From positions 1,467,501 through 1,531,500 of the forward strand of contig JABMCL010002109.1 of NCBI GenBank assembly GCA_018857735.1: a DNA stretch of 64,000 nt, read 5' to 3'. Below, in pieces: positions 43,482 to 58,445 of this stretch. Position 1 is the stretch's first letter; each line of letters opens with the position of its first letter. A model generated the notes under the pieces. That model was not told the origin of the DNA, did not search any database, and worked only from the letters and a program-made list of their open reading frames with translations. Made by a program: the position numbers and the translations under genes. This DNA is from Alviniconcha marisindica (Eukaryota; Mollusca; Gastropoda; Provannidae).

Positions 43482-46400
43482 CTGCCAAGCACAACCATAG
43501 GTCATTTCAGAGTGGAAGGAGAGGAGGGGGAAAAAAACACCATACAACCTATGCCTATGGAAATATGTTTGTCATGGCCTAAACACACAGCGGCATTGGA
43601 AACACCACAGTCATGCACTGTAGTACTATTAAGCCTAATACATTCACACATAATGCTATGCAAACCAAAGTTTAAAAGGTATGTCATTAAAAAAAATGTC
43701 AACATATCAGTATCATTACCCAGGTCAAACTTTTTGCCAAGACCTGGTGTGACTGACCTTGAAATGAAGTAAAAGTTAAGTACTTCTGAATTGCCAACCG
43801 TAACGGATAACTGGGTGTAAAACACCAAGTTACTTACTTACTGAAGCTGAGTTATTACAATAAACATTTCAGTTGCTGACATGCACATCCTGACCTTCAA
43901 GACTGGCCAAGCCAACTGAATAAACATAGCAGCTGATACTGCCATCACTCTTCTTTTTTTTCCTTCCCCAGTGGTCGGTTAACACTCTCAGATGAAGACC
44001 AGGGTCATGAAAGCTTATGATAATTACAATATCAAGAATCAAGAATATTTATTTGTCCTCTGTATACACAGGAAATTTGAATCATGGTCACGAGCAAAAC
44101 AAACCTAATAAATAGTGTAAGCCTACTGCACTGTCTCTCTCTCTCTCTCACACACACACAAGGACACAGTCTCCAATGCTAAAACGTGCACATTAATTTT
44201 GACAGGGATTAAAAATACAACTATCAAGTCACAATATATTGTAATAGCCTCTACTGTGCATTCATTTCTTCCCTACAAAGTTACCTCATACAAAATCACC
44301 AAACTACAACAAAACAGGGAAACTTTCAGCAGCATGAGCTTCTAACAGTTCTTTTAAACTTGTCAAAAAAAGGCTGTCAACAGGGAAAAACATCTGATTA
44401 TATATGGGCAAAGTTTTACAAGTTCACGCATTCGCAGGGTCATAAGCAAAACTCTAGCATTATTTTTCACATACGTTTCACTCGAGTCAGCAGGGTGAGC
44501 AAACACAACGCCACAAGGACACATCTTTATAATGAGCACTGTATTATTTCAGGTGGGATTTTCATTAACATTTTACTCTGTGAAACTGCACTCACCAGTC
44601 CAAGTCCACCAATCCACCCTGTTTTGCTATCTCTCTCTTTACTCGGCCAGCAAAATCTACAGCGTCCTCATTTTCCTGTGCACAAAAGAGAGAAATGAAC
44701 ATGACACATTACCTCCACTCTGCACATGAAATACATGCAGTCTGTTACAAGAAAGTAGATCATCTGTCAACAGAAGGAAATATAACCCCTTTCCAATCGT
44801 ATTACTTAATTCTTGGATTTTGACAACACAGGATGATATTAGCACAGTGAAACCACATAGGGTTATATCAGGGTGAATACTGTTTTATACACTGTTTCAC
44901 CCTTCACTGCCACGATGTCACTTGAAAACGACAAGTAAAAGTGTGAAAGCTGAAACCCGTAACCCTTTTTGGTTTGTTTTTTGTACTGGCATGTGAAAGG
45001 GTTGTCATAAAAATGTATAGCATTGAAAGCAGATGTACTATAGGACCAGAAAATATACTGTTTGCAGACGCGTCCATGCATCTTTCAGCCCGAAAATTTT
45101 ACAGGCTGAGGCAGTGAAGGGGTTAAAAAAAAAAAATAAATTTTTTAAAAACAAAAAACTTCTGTATCAGGGTGTAACAAGTCACCAAATGACAAACCAG
45201 GGCTCCCGCATATATCCTGCAGAAAGCGTAGACCAGTTACTGCTGGACATCACAACATGAGTGATCAGAGGGAGCCTGGACCAGAACAACTCAAAGTACA
45301 GCTCACACCACAGCCCTGTAATCAAGGCAGGATCATTTCAACCACCCCAAAGCCCTGCCTTCAACTTTAAGGCAGGATCATTTCAACCACCCCAAAGCCC
45401 TGCCTTCAACTTTAAGGCAGGATCATTTCAACCACCCCAAAGCCCTACCTTCAACTTTAAGGCAGGATCATTTCAACCACCCCAAAGCCCTACCTTCAAC
45501 TTTAAGGCAGGATCATTTCAACCACCCCAAAGCCCTGCCTTCAACTTTAAGGCAGGATCATTTCAACCACCCCAAAGCCCTGCCTTCAACTTTAAGGCAG
45601 GATCATTTCAACCACCCCAAAGCCCTGCCTTCAACTTCAAGGCAGAATCATTTCAACCACTGTCACCAAAGAGTAAATATCAGTGGGTTTATCTCACCCG
45701 TCTGTGCATGGGCGGCAGGTACCAGATGTCACAGACCAGCGCCCAGCTGGTCATGATGTTGAAGAGATGGGTCACCATGCCATGTTTGCTGCTATCCCAG
45801 AAAGCATCGCCAAACCGCATATCATACTGAAGATGAAATGAAAATTCAGCATTTTAGACCGCAATTGCAAAGTCTACCAATGACATTCTCTTTGTTTGGT
45901 TGGGGAGGTGGGGTGGGGCAGTGGCTAGATCTAGAGATGGTTGTGAAAAAGCCCTGTTTAGAAATAGTCACTGAGCAGGTGAGTTTTGAGGGTGGTTTTA
46001 AAGGCAGAAAAAAAGAGGGAGAATGGAGGAGTGTTTGATGTTAAGCACCCCATCAACACCAAAATGTCATTATCAGGTTGAAACAAAATTATCAGATCCC
46101 CAGTAAAAGTCTTATTTACAGTTCATGGCACTTTTAAAAGTGGGCTGGAAAAATATGCAGCTAAATGAACTGGGAAGGAAGGCATTCAAATAGCAGAATT
46201 TCTGACAGCAGGCAAAAGAATGCAGAGCAATATTCTGTTCTGCTCCAGGCATGAAAGTGGGAATCTTTGTCAGCTCTGGGTTCTCACCAAGATACTTAAG
46301 AAATCTGGTCAAAACAGGAAAATACAGACACCAAGATACTTAAGAAATCTGGTCAAAACAGGAAAATACAGACACCAAGATACTTAAGAAATCTGGTCAA

Positions 46401-49400
46401 AACAGGAAAATACAGACACCAAGATACTTAAGAAATCTGGTCAAAACAGGAAAATATGTGCAATCAATAGCTTGTGTTTTATTTGGGATACTTCAGAGAG
46501 CAAAGGTAACAGCGAGACAATAGCTGAACAGGTTTAAGCAAAAAATCTGCAACGTTATCGTTTTCCTGCACAACTCAAGTCGCAGCTAAGACACCCAAGT
46601 GACTTGATGCTACGCTCCTGTTGAAAAACTTGAATCAAATCTAAACAGTAAGTTGATTCTGCATCCCTACCTTGATGGCTACAGGGTATATCGTGGTCGA
46701 CACCTCAAAGCTGCCTTTCTTGAACATCATAACTGAAGTGTTGTTGATGCACGTCCCTGTACAAGAAAAAAAAAAGGGGGGATTTTAAAAATGATGCAAT
46801 AATTATGTACACTGCTGGAAAAAAAATCATGAATGAATAGCTGACATTTATAAGTAAGTCATGCACTCCTGAATGTTAATAATAGTAAATGCATTATTAA
46901 TGCTCTGAATCTCTCTGCAACTATACATGTGTGAGGCTCAAAGCACAAAACATAAAAATTACAAAAATACAAAACCAGCTTTAATAATGCTTTTCATATC
47001 TCACTCTATCCCTCACTCTCCCCCACATCCACACATGTGCACATGTACTAACACACACACACATATATACATACATACAAACATGTGACACTGACTTACA
47101 CATACACACACGTGACACTCTCACACATACGCATCCATACACGCACGCGCGCGCGCACACACCACACACGCGCACGCACACACACACACACACACACACA
47201 CGAGCGTGTGCACACAACCCTCACTTCCCTCTCCTTGTGTCTCTGTCCACCCCCCAGCCCCTCTCCCAATAATCAACACTCAGCCAATGAAGATGTCAGC
47301 AAAAGAAGAAAATCAGGTACAGCATCCAAAGCCTGCGAAAAGGTTAGAGTAACTCAGAGTAGGCAGAAGTAAAGAGAAAGGTTCAAAGAGGAGTTATGAA
47401 CTGTGCGAGAGAACTGCAGTGTTGGATGTGAGCAGGAAGGTTGTTCCAGACAAGGGGAGCCTGAACAGAGAACAACTGGTAACCAAAGCCCTTAAGTTTC
47501 CATCCTGTGCAAAAAAGATTTTTTTCATCTGAACTGGAACAGAGAGTCCAAGAAGAAGTGTATATAGAGACATGATGACACGTATGGCGGCAGGGTACCA
47601 TCGCAGAAACGAAAAACAAAGGCGGTTATCTTGAAAATAATCCTTTCTTTGACAGGCAGCCAGTGAAGTCCCTTGAGCAGTGGTCTACCATGTTCATGTG
47701 ATAAACAACTTTCACTGTGTGGTTTTGAACTTTCTGCAGCCTGTACATCTGATGTCAATGAGCAAGGAGTTGCAGTAGTCCAGCCAACTGAGAACAAAAG
47801 AACACATCAGCTGAGCAATGGCTTTCGTCACCAGGAGACAGCACATTGTCCGGTTTCAGCCTACATTACCAGTCATCCATCTCCCTACAGAGTTGACACG
47901 CTGCTCAAAGTCAACAACCAGTGACGGTCAGATGGAGCTGAAGACTGGTGAAGTTGAGTATCATCAGCAGATTTGTGATGACCACACCTACTTTGAGAAA
48001 TAACTTCGGACAGTGGTTGAATGTACAAAGAGTATTGGGCCAAAGGCTGAACCTTGAGGAACCCTATACTGTGATGCACACAGTAAGCAGACTGAAAGTT
48101 ATCAAACCAATTGTTGGTCAACAAATGGTTGCAAAGCTGATGCAGCACCACCTTCTCAAGCAGTCTGGAGAGAAATTGCAGTTTTGACACAGGTCTGTAG
48201 TTTTTTTTTATCTGTTTGCATCAAGGCCAGTTTTGTTTGTTTGTTTTTTGTTTTTTAGAAGGGTGTCATGACTGCCTCTTTGATTTGCAAAGGAACAGAC
48301 CCAAACAACAGTGATTCATTTACAATTTTGCAACTCAAAGGCACCAAGTCATCTAAATTATGTTTTCAACAAACTGTTAAGTCACTAGTGCACCAACATC
48401 TTTCTGTCCTGTTCAGATTACACTCAGCCTTTTTGGCTCCTCAGAGATCCATGGAGTGCACAGGCATGCCGTGACAGTCTGGGTGATGAGTGGAGCGTGG
48501 CAGTCTCGGAAGTTCCTCAGAGAGGCATTAAACTGCCCCAGCAGCTCGCTGTCTGGACACTCAGCCAACGATGAGGCCACCTGGGAGAGATCAGTCTGGA
48601 AACTGGTAGGATCAAGCCATCTGAGGTTTTCAAAATGTCACTTGTTGCTTTGTGCCGCTAGGCTTTCGCAGAGAAAGCTTACAGAAGACAGTCATGTGGT
48701 CAGACAGTGCAATGGTGTTCATTACATTAAGACTGCTGACGATAGGGGAGTCATCACAAACAATAACCCAGTCCAAGAGGTGACCGCAGGGAGGAGTTGG
48801 TCTCTTCATGAGCTGTTTGAAACAATAATCATGCAGCAAGGATCTTAATTTGACACACTTCGCTGTTACGCTTGTTCTCAGAGTGACAATTAATGTCACC
48901 CACCACAATAACCTCTTTACCGTCTCTGAGCAAGTGAAGAAAATCTGGAAACTTGTCCAAAAAACATTTTGTCTGTTCTCTTGTTCTGTTTGCTGTGATG
49001 AGGGCGGTACAAACAAAATGAAGTTGGTGAAACACTGCTGTACACGATTCACGCCTCAAATGTTTCAAAAGTCCAAATGGGTGGCAGTTTTACAACAAAG
49101 TGCTTCTCCAAAAACTTTTTTTTATGAGAGATGCAAGACCACCTCCATGTCCATCTTTCCTAGGAAATGACTTCAGTACATAACCAGCTGGTGTCATCTC
49201 AGCTCTCTGTGTTTCATCACCCTGCTCTTTCAGCTACATTTCAATAACTAGCAAAATGTCAGTCCCATGGTCAGTGAGTAGATTGTTCAGTTCAGATGCT
49301 TTGTTATCAGACCACCAACAGAGTGTGAGACTGAGAAAACTGTGAGAACAGGTCATCTCTAGGCAGAAGAGCATCAGTCACAATCAAGTTAGGGTTAGAA

Positions 49401-52400
49401 GAAACGGTACCTGTCTCCTCACTGCTAAAATGGTGAGTCCCCTTGCCAGAAATATGGTCTGAGGAGGTTGTATTGATGGCTGGCACTGATGAAAAAGTTC
49501 CAGAACATTTCTGGAAGACAGAACTGCCACTGATCCTCATCTCGATTTTCCATGGCTCATTCCTGCCACCTCTCCTTGATCTCTGCGGTAGACTGTAAGT
49601 AATGCCCAGGTGTCGGAGACATGCGATCAGTAGGAGAGAGGAAGGATCAGCAGAGGAAGACGAAGCAGTGTCAATATCCAGATCTTGTCGACTGTAGTAC
49701 TTGTGAGTGGGGGTGGGGATAGCGTACAATCCACTGACACTGAACTGTGAATCAAGCTGCTTGGCAGCTGCGACACAGAAGTGGACTGAAGACTTGGTGA
49801 GTATGCCTGACGGCAGGTAAACATTGCAACACAGACAGCAGAGCAAAGGCTGATAAAAAAAAAAGCACAAGGGAGTATGCCTCATGACAGTGCAACACAG
49901 ACAGCACAGCAAAGGCCGACAAAAAAAAGAGCACAAGGCAGCACGGGTGGCAGGTAAACAGTGCAACACAGACAGCACAGCAAAGGCCGACAAAAAAAGC
50001 ACAAGGCACAGAGCTCTCACTTCCAGTGGAAGCATCGCACAAAAATGGCACCAAAAAGATGGCGATGCCATGATGAAGAACCATACCAAAACTAGTTAAC
50101 CAAATTAAAAAACAGACAGGAAAAAAGCAGAGTGTGCAACAATGCCTGTGAGGGCATGTGAACATAACTCAGAGATGAAAACAGGTCATCAAACCGTAAA
50201 AATAAATAAATAGAAACGCAACATCACTGATGATAAAACAAGAAGCGCATATGCTCTGTCAGCTCACAGTCAAAAAAGGACAGGTTTAAGAATAGTTTTT
50301 TTGAACTCGCATGTCTTTGAAAAAAGACTGAACACTTTTGGTTATGGTTTTTGTTTCTGAGGAAAGTCATATATTTTTTATTTCTTTTTTAAAGGCAGAA
50401 TCTGATACAACTTACTTGTGTTAGTGTGACATTATAACACCTTCAGGTCATAATGGTCGTCCTGCTTGACCATATGGTTTGGTACTAATCATGTCAGTCA
50501 CATGTCACAGTAATGTAACATTTCATCAGCCCCTGACCACAAAACAAACACCAAAGAGTGTGAGAGCGCAGAGTGCTCTTCATCAGTCGTGATGCTCACT
50601 GAGCAATGACACAGTCATACAGAATAAGGTATTGCAGACTGGTAATTTATAATAAGACTAGGTCCGCTGATTACCTACATCCAAAAGAAAGAGAAAAAAA
50701 CTATAGCTGATTTACAACAAAATCAGGGTCTTGTACCGTATCACGAGGTAACAGGTTATCAACAACAACAACAAAAGCCTGCAAAGTCTGGCACCAAGAC
50801 TCAGGAAGCAGCACTCACCCTCCGGAAAGATGAGGATGGGCAGTTTGTCCAGGTCATTCACATGCTCCTTCAGCCTGCAGTACAAAGCGGGAACAACAGT
50901 TAAGCACTGCAGGAGGTGTGCCTACCATCCATATTTATCATCTCCATTTTAAGCCAACGGTAAAATCAGGCTCTCACATTACTGGCAGTGACAAGAGAAC
51001 AGGGAAACGTATAAGGTCTTAACCCTTTCAGCGTCAGCAGTTCTCAAATGCAGCAGCTCCTGCTGCCAGCTGTTTTTATGACTCTGGCACCAAACATAAG
51101 TTTGGATAATTAAAAAAAAAAATGTTTTTCAAAACAGCAGTTTTCAGGCCCTGTTTGTAAAAAAAATCAAAAAAATCAGCATCTCAGTCATGAAAACAAC
51201 CATGAGTGCTGCAACCTGTCTCAGCAGCATCATAAACAAGGCTGGTACCTGTCACCTGTGGCAAAAGAATCAATACAAAAAAGAAGAAACATGACAAACA
51301 CAAGCCAGCTTGTTTGTGCTCATCATTGGTGAAGAGCAAACCTGCATGGATATACCATGAGGAGCTCAACTGAAAGCAAAAAAGCATTGCTTTCACATAA
51401 ATACCGGTAGAACAACCAGATGAGGCGTGTAGATGAAAATATCTGAACATTTTCAGGCCGGCTTTACATGTACATGTCAGTACCCCTAGTTTAAGTGTAA
51501 AATGTTGTGTTCATCTATGCCAAATTAACAATTTCAGTGCCCCTTTAAGTGTAAAACACTGTGTTCATCACTGCCATATCAACAATTTCAGTGCCCCTTT
51601 AAGTGTAAAATACTGTGTTATCTATGCCCTATTAACAATTTTAGTGCCCCTTTAAGTGTAAAACGTTGTGTTCATCACTACCATATCGACAATTTCAGTG
51701 CCCCTTTAAGTGTAAAATGCTGTTATATATGCCCTATTAACAATTTCAGTGCCCCTTTAAGTGTAAAATACTGTGTTATCTATGCTCTATTAACAATTTC
51801 AGTGCCCCTTTAAGTGTAAAACATTGTGTTCATCGCTGCCATATTAACAATTTCAGTGCCCCTTTAAGTGCAAAACGTTGTGTTCTTCGCTGCCATATTA
51901 ACAATTTCAGTGCCCCTTTAAGTGTAAAACACTGTGTTCATTGCTGCCATATTAACAGTTACAATTTGTGAGACTGGCTCCCGATTGCATTTGATCCTTG
52001 GTCTTTTCTTGCAGTTTTTTTGTGTATTAACAATTACAATTTGTGAGACTGACTCCCCACTGCCGTTAATCCTTGGGCTTTTTTTCTTTCTTTCTTTTTT
52101 GTGGCTGCATATCCTCACAATACACAAGTGACCTAGACTGACATGCTCCGCTGCAGTGAAAGTCAAAGCACAATTATGGTTCAGGTACTTCCTACTTTTT
52201 GTTGAACAAGAAGTTGCCTGGTATCACAGTCTATTAGCTTAGAAGCAAAGCAGCTAAATCTGTGATATATATATATATATGTATTGTTCAGTACCATTCT
52301 ACTAAGGAGGTTCTAATCTTGTCACTAGCACATGCACAATTAGCTGACAAGATTGTAAAAGGGTATTTCAATACTAAACTCTAATACCCCCCCCCCCCCC

Positions 52401-53795
52401 CCACCCACCCCCCTAACTGCCCACCCAACTTCCCCCACCCCTCCAGGACTACTATGCTTAAACAAAGGACTACTGCCTTCACACAAACCTTTGAGCGACC
52501 AGGTGTCTGTCCTTGATTTCAGACCTCTCAAAGAAGACGTGAGAAGTGGCACGTCCCAGCGCTCGCTGCAACAACCCCAGCAGGCCACCGTGGACTTGAC
52601 CAACCTGCAGTTGAAAACAATCTCCTATAAAACTGTAATCTTCATCACATGCAGTTGGCAAGGTCAGCCTGCAGTTGAAAACAATCTCCTGTAAAGCAGT
52701 AATCTTCAGCACATGTAGTTGGCAAGGTCAGCCTGCAGTTGAAAACAATCTCCTGTAAAGCAGTAATCTTCATCACATGCAGTTGGCAAGGTCAGCCTGC
52801 AGTTGAAAACAATCTCCTGTAAAGCAGTAATCTTCATCACATGCAGTTGGCAAGGTCAGCCTGCAGTTGAAAACAATCTCCTGCAAAGCAGTAATCTTCA
52901 GCACATGCCACAGGCAAGGTCAGCCTGCAGTTGAAAACAATCTCCTGTAAAGCAGTAATCTTCAGCACATGCCACAGGCAAGGTCAGCCTGCAGTTGAAA
53001 ACAATCTCCTGTAAAGCAGTAATCTTCAGCACATGCCATGGGCAAGGTCAGCCTGCAGTTGAAAACAATCTCCTGCAAAGCAGTAATCTTCAGCACATGC
53101 CACAGGCAAGGTCAGCCTGCAGGTGGAACCCCTTGTTCAAGACCACCCTAAAGACCAAGTAAAAGTGGTCTTAAAAGTGGGGCGGTTGTCCCAGAAGGGT
53201 TCATTTACATGGAAAGTATGAAGCGAGAGGCTTTAGAAGAAGTTGCTGTTGTTGTCGTAGCGCTCCCCAGCTGAACACTCTAGGGGTCTCCTGGTACAGG
53301 CTACTGTACACTGACAAATGCATTCTACTGGGTGAGAAGTTTGTACATGTGACCATTTCTTTTATTACGCTGCCACATGAACAGCCACACACCGTCAAGG
53401 GCAGATTTGTCTCTATTTCTGCAGGATGGATGCCATCATCATGCAAGGAATTTATCATGGGTGAAGACAGTCCCCACATAACTATGCAGTGCATAACAAC
53501 ATTTTAATGTTGCCTTGGCATCAGCGTGTTGTGACAGAGCCAAAGCCAAGGTGGAGACGATATTTTCAAAGCAGGGTGGTCTCTTGTCAGGGTGCCATTT
53601 CATCAGGGTCTCTACTGCAGTAAAAAGAAGTTTGTTTGTTTTTCAACCAAAGTCACTGTCATGCTAATTTATATCTCTTCAACTTCAAGCACCCAGATGT
53701 GATTACATGCTCATGTGTAAAACATTGACTAACACATGCACACACACAATGTGATTACATGCTCATGTGTAAAACAATCACACACACACACACAC

Positions 53796-53835
<40 letters not shown>

Positions 53836-56800
53836 ATATGTATATATACACATGCACACACACATACACACACACAAGCACATACAACATGCAAGCAAGC
53901 ACACACACACACAACAAAAAGATGACGAAGATGAAATCCTCAGTAAACTCGTTTTCAAAATGGTTAATACCAGCCACAAAAGCATTACAATCAATTGTAT
54001 GGACTGGCCAAAGCCAACTGCACAGACTCACCAAGGCGTAGCTATTATCACAAGACAGCATGAAGACATCAATGGGTGATGTGTGATTAGCAACACAAAT
54101 TCCATTCTTCACCCGATTCTCTCTGCAATAGTCAGAAATACTGAATCACTTCCATGAGCCAACTTTTAAGTGTTGTGCATAACAACACAATCCATTCAGA
54201 GTCAGTATGACCCCTAATAATCATCAAGGCTTCGACATTTTCTACTGTGAACTGGATTTTTAGACATATCGTCATATGGTAAGCTGAACTCCACTTCAGA
54301 CATAAACTTGATTGATTTTAGATAGATCTGCATGATATCACAAACTATCAGAAAGAAACACTATCTGGTGATGTGATGCACTAGCTAACTGAGATCACTC
54401 TAAAAAGGTCAACTATTCGAAGATCACTATAAAAAGGTCAACTATTCCAGAAAAGGACTCATGCCAGAAAAAAACATCACTTCAGTTCTAACCCAGGCAC
54501 CACCCCCAAGATGCATCTGTTCTCCTCTGGGCTTGCCATGCCTGTGTGCATGCAGTTGCGTGCCACTGGTTTTGCGTTTGTGCATGCATGCATGTGTGTT
54601 GGAAGTGATGAGAAATATGTTTAATGATGTGTTTTACTGTGTTCATGTAATCAGTAGGGTTCATTGTGCTCTAGGTTGTGTATATATTTTGTTGACTTTA
54701 TTGTACTTGTATTGTGTGCTTCAGGCTCATATTAGGTTCTAAGTGCCTTATAAATTCTCTTTAATATTACATCACTAAAGTCACTTGCTGGCGATGCTCC
54801 AGAATAGCAAGCTCAACAAAACAATACCCACAACAACAACAACAACAACAACTCTGAACCTTGATTAAATATGAACTCCCAAACTTTCTTACGGTGGTAT
54901 ATATATATATATATACTATTTGAGAAAACAAAACATCTTCATTCAAGATAACTTTTCCCAAAAGGTTCACATGTTTCAGAATGACATATTCAGTCAGGGA
55001 TGTTACTGACCATGCCAAAATCACTTTTTTGCTGACCACTTGACTGAAGTAAAGAAATGTATTGAAACAATAACAGATGATGGAGCAGGGGGGAAAATGG
55101 AGGAAAAAAAGAAAGAAATCCTTCTCACATGCATCCATGATCCTTCAACAATGGCACACATGTGGTTCTACGCTGTTTTGAGGTCCTTTGAGGTCCTTTG
55201 ACAGAGAGAGAGAGAGAGACAGAGAGAGACAGGGAGGGAAAGAAAGCATCCCTGTTCATCAGAAAAGGATTTATTTTTTTTAAATGTCACCAAACAGGCA
55301 AGTCAACAACACACTTACTCATTGTGGAAAGTGATGACTGCTGAACAGGAACGAGCCATGATCCGAAAGCTCATCAAACTGACATGTTTGTACAACAGCC
55401 TCTTGACACTGAAGTGGGAATCAAACAGTACAATGTTACTTAATGCCTTTAACACAATCCTTACACTGATCTTTGTCCATCAACTCATCTCCCCCCCCAC
55501 CCCACCCACCCCAACCCCCACAAAAAAGGCAGAAAAAATGAGTGGAGTCTTTAATTTCATCAACAAGTCATACACAAATATGGTCACTGATTCAAATAAA
55601 GCAAAGTTTAGTCAAATGCTGATTTTATGACAGTCCCGACACTTTCACAAGAAAGGTCATTTACAGAAATACACCCATTCACTGGAAGATGAAGGTAATT
55701 ATTAATATGTAAACAAATGATGATTCAGCTTAATTCACATATTATTTTGACACTTTGCTTTCACCTCAAATAGTTTTTGCTATCCTGAAAAGAAAAGAAA
55801 AAAGAACGAAAAAAAGAACACTACACACAACAAAATTAAGGATCAGAATGGTGACCCAAACCCAGGTTAATTTACTTTAAACACTTGAACCATACAACCA
55901 GTTTACCAAAAATAACATCACTAAACCCTTAACACAACGCACTTCTTTGTGCTACCTGCAAAACAAGCACAAACGCTGAAGCACACAAAATGATGTTTCT
56001 CTCAGTCCCTTTCCAAAGTAACGTAGTCACAACTGCATGCTGTTCACTGCTCCAATTTGATCAGAGGTCACTTACGGGCCAGCTGGAAGGTAGCCCAGGA
56101 ATGCAGTGGCCACAACCAGATAGACGACAGCCACCACAGCCAAGAGGACCCTGTTGAGTCACAAGGGTGCACATGCATAGGATGTCAGTGAGTCACAAGA
56201 TAGTTCACTGTGGGCCATACTAAGAGCTGGCTAGTTTAAGTCAACAATTTTGATTTGTGTTAGAAAAACACTGCTGAATCTGTGTAAAAAATGTAAAAAA
56301 ATTGAAGAAAAAAAAAATGTGCTGGAAATGTTAAAAGATTAGACCTTAAAGGACAAGTCCAAGGTTAGGGGTGATTTTTGACACGATTTCCGTTAAAGCT
56401 CGCTGAGAATGATGATGTAGGTGAAACTGTGATCTGAGGGTTATAAATGCACGAAAAAAGGCATTTTCTGTCATACCGAAAGCGTCGCCATGAGGCCCAA
56501 ATCATGTGACCATATGCCTACTACGTCACTCTGGGGAGTCGCTGCAAAATGGCCAACTCAAGCTCCGAAGACAAAACTGATACTTTGCCAAGAAACCCAC
56601 AAGGATACAGCCGTATCAGTTTGAGCCTGTCAGGCAGGATTTTGAAAGAGTACCGGAACATCGTGTCAGCTTCGAAGCAAACCCCATGCGGTATTCCATG
56701 GGGTTTGCGAAATCGCACTCACTGAAGTGCTCGCTACACAAATGTGCGTGATGCGAAATTTAATCCACTTTCGCCTCACTGTGTGTCAATTGCGAGGGAG

Positions 56801-58118
56801 ATCGTGCATTGTTATACCTGAGGTTGTCTGCGAATTGTTACAGTTCGCAGCAACACAGTAGGTCGGCATAGTTAACTTTTTTGTCGACCACACGCATACA
56901 CAGTTTACTGAAGAATCTAAGATGGCAACCGCACTGACTCCCCAGACTGATGTCACTTCCAGGAAAGTCACGTGACTGATGGAGAACCCGAGACTGTAGT
57001 CTCAGCCAGCCTACAGAAAATAAAATCAATTAAAAACCCAATTAAACATTTTGTTACAAATTTTTATTTCATTAAATCTGAAACTAGTGACTCATTTCGA
57101 TGGTCATTTTGCATACTTAAAAACCTTGGACTTTTACTTTAAAACACTGGCAAGATTCAGGTAGACTCGCAACACTGCCTGAACAAAACATGCTTAAAAA
57201 CACACACCAAAATACAAGATACAAACAAGTCACTTCCCCACATCCTCCTGAACTGTCAAAAAAAGCTTACCTGAAGGGGAACAAAATAACGTAGCGGACC
57301 ACACAGCCAAAACACCACAGTATGGTCAGGCGGACACTGCAATCATAATGGAGTTCAAACCCTGTTCAACACCTTGCAATGACAGTCCATCATGTTGGCC
57401 TTTTCCCACCGGTGCATGCTGCGCACACAATTCAAAACACTAGCAGGCGTAGCATATTTAATACCATTTCATTCAACTGCACATGGTAGCATGCAACCAT
57501 GGAATATTTGGTATTAGAAAAGTCATTTTAGAAATAACCTCATAACATGCAGCTGTGGATTATTTGGTAAATATAGAAAAGTAATCTCAGAAATAACCTC
57601 AATCAAGCAGTTAAATAACGATGATAACTTTACAAACCAAAACATCATGTATGAATGTGTAAAAGACAGACAAACAACAACAACAAAACATGGTTTACAC
57701 TGTTTACATTAATGTAGTTACATTGTTTACCTTATGTTTACATTTACAATGTTTACATTTACATCTCCTAAGACTGGGTCATAAAAAGATGGTGAAAAAT
57801 GTCTCACAATCACACACCATACATTTAAATTCTTTGGCTACCCTCCAGAGATACCTTTTTGTCACCTCTTCAAGTGCTTCATGTTTAACATTTTGCAAGT
57901 GGTGTCTTTTTTCACATATAAAACATCACCCATCTGTCAATGACAATATACATGAAGAAGAAAGGGGGGGGGGGGGGGGGGGGAGCTTGTACCAGAAGCA
58001 AGCAAACTGACTTTGCAATGGTTACCTTGCAAACTGATAGCCCTTGTTGGTTCTTGTAAGGAGATTCCATGAAGTCAGTTCTGAAAAGATCAACACAAGT
58101 ATTTCTGTTGAGACTGCA

Positions 58119-58184
<66 letters not shown>

Positions 58185-58408
58185 AACCATGCATACAATC
58201 TCTCTCTTTGCTCTTAAATAAAATCAGTATTGAAACTGCTGAATAACAACTTGGGGAAAAAAAATCTGACAACATGAAAAAGAAATGAACATGGAAGAAG
58301 AATGAATGGGGAAGTTTACTATCAATGCAAATAAGAACCAAGAAGCATTAATATGTTTTTTATTTCAGTTTTGTTTTCATCCCTTTTTAAAGAAACACAC
58401 ACACACAC

Positions 58409-58445
<37 letters not shown>

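Noticed and set aside
45261..45830. 189-codon frame with a 15-residue repeat (AGSFQPPQSPAFNFK)
   Set aside because: Explained by the 45-bp array in a GPAT intron and runs antisense through GPAT exon 13.
47340..50165. Host genes suggested by several minus-strand open frames
   Set aside because: The pieces assemble in order into endonuclease and reverse transcriptase motifs of a single decayed LINE.
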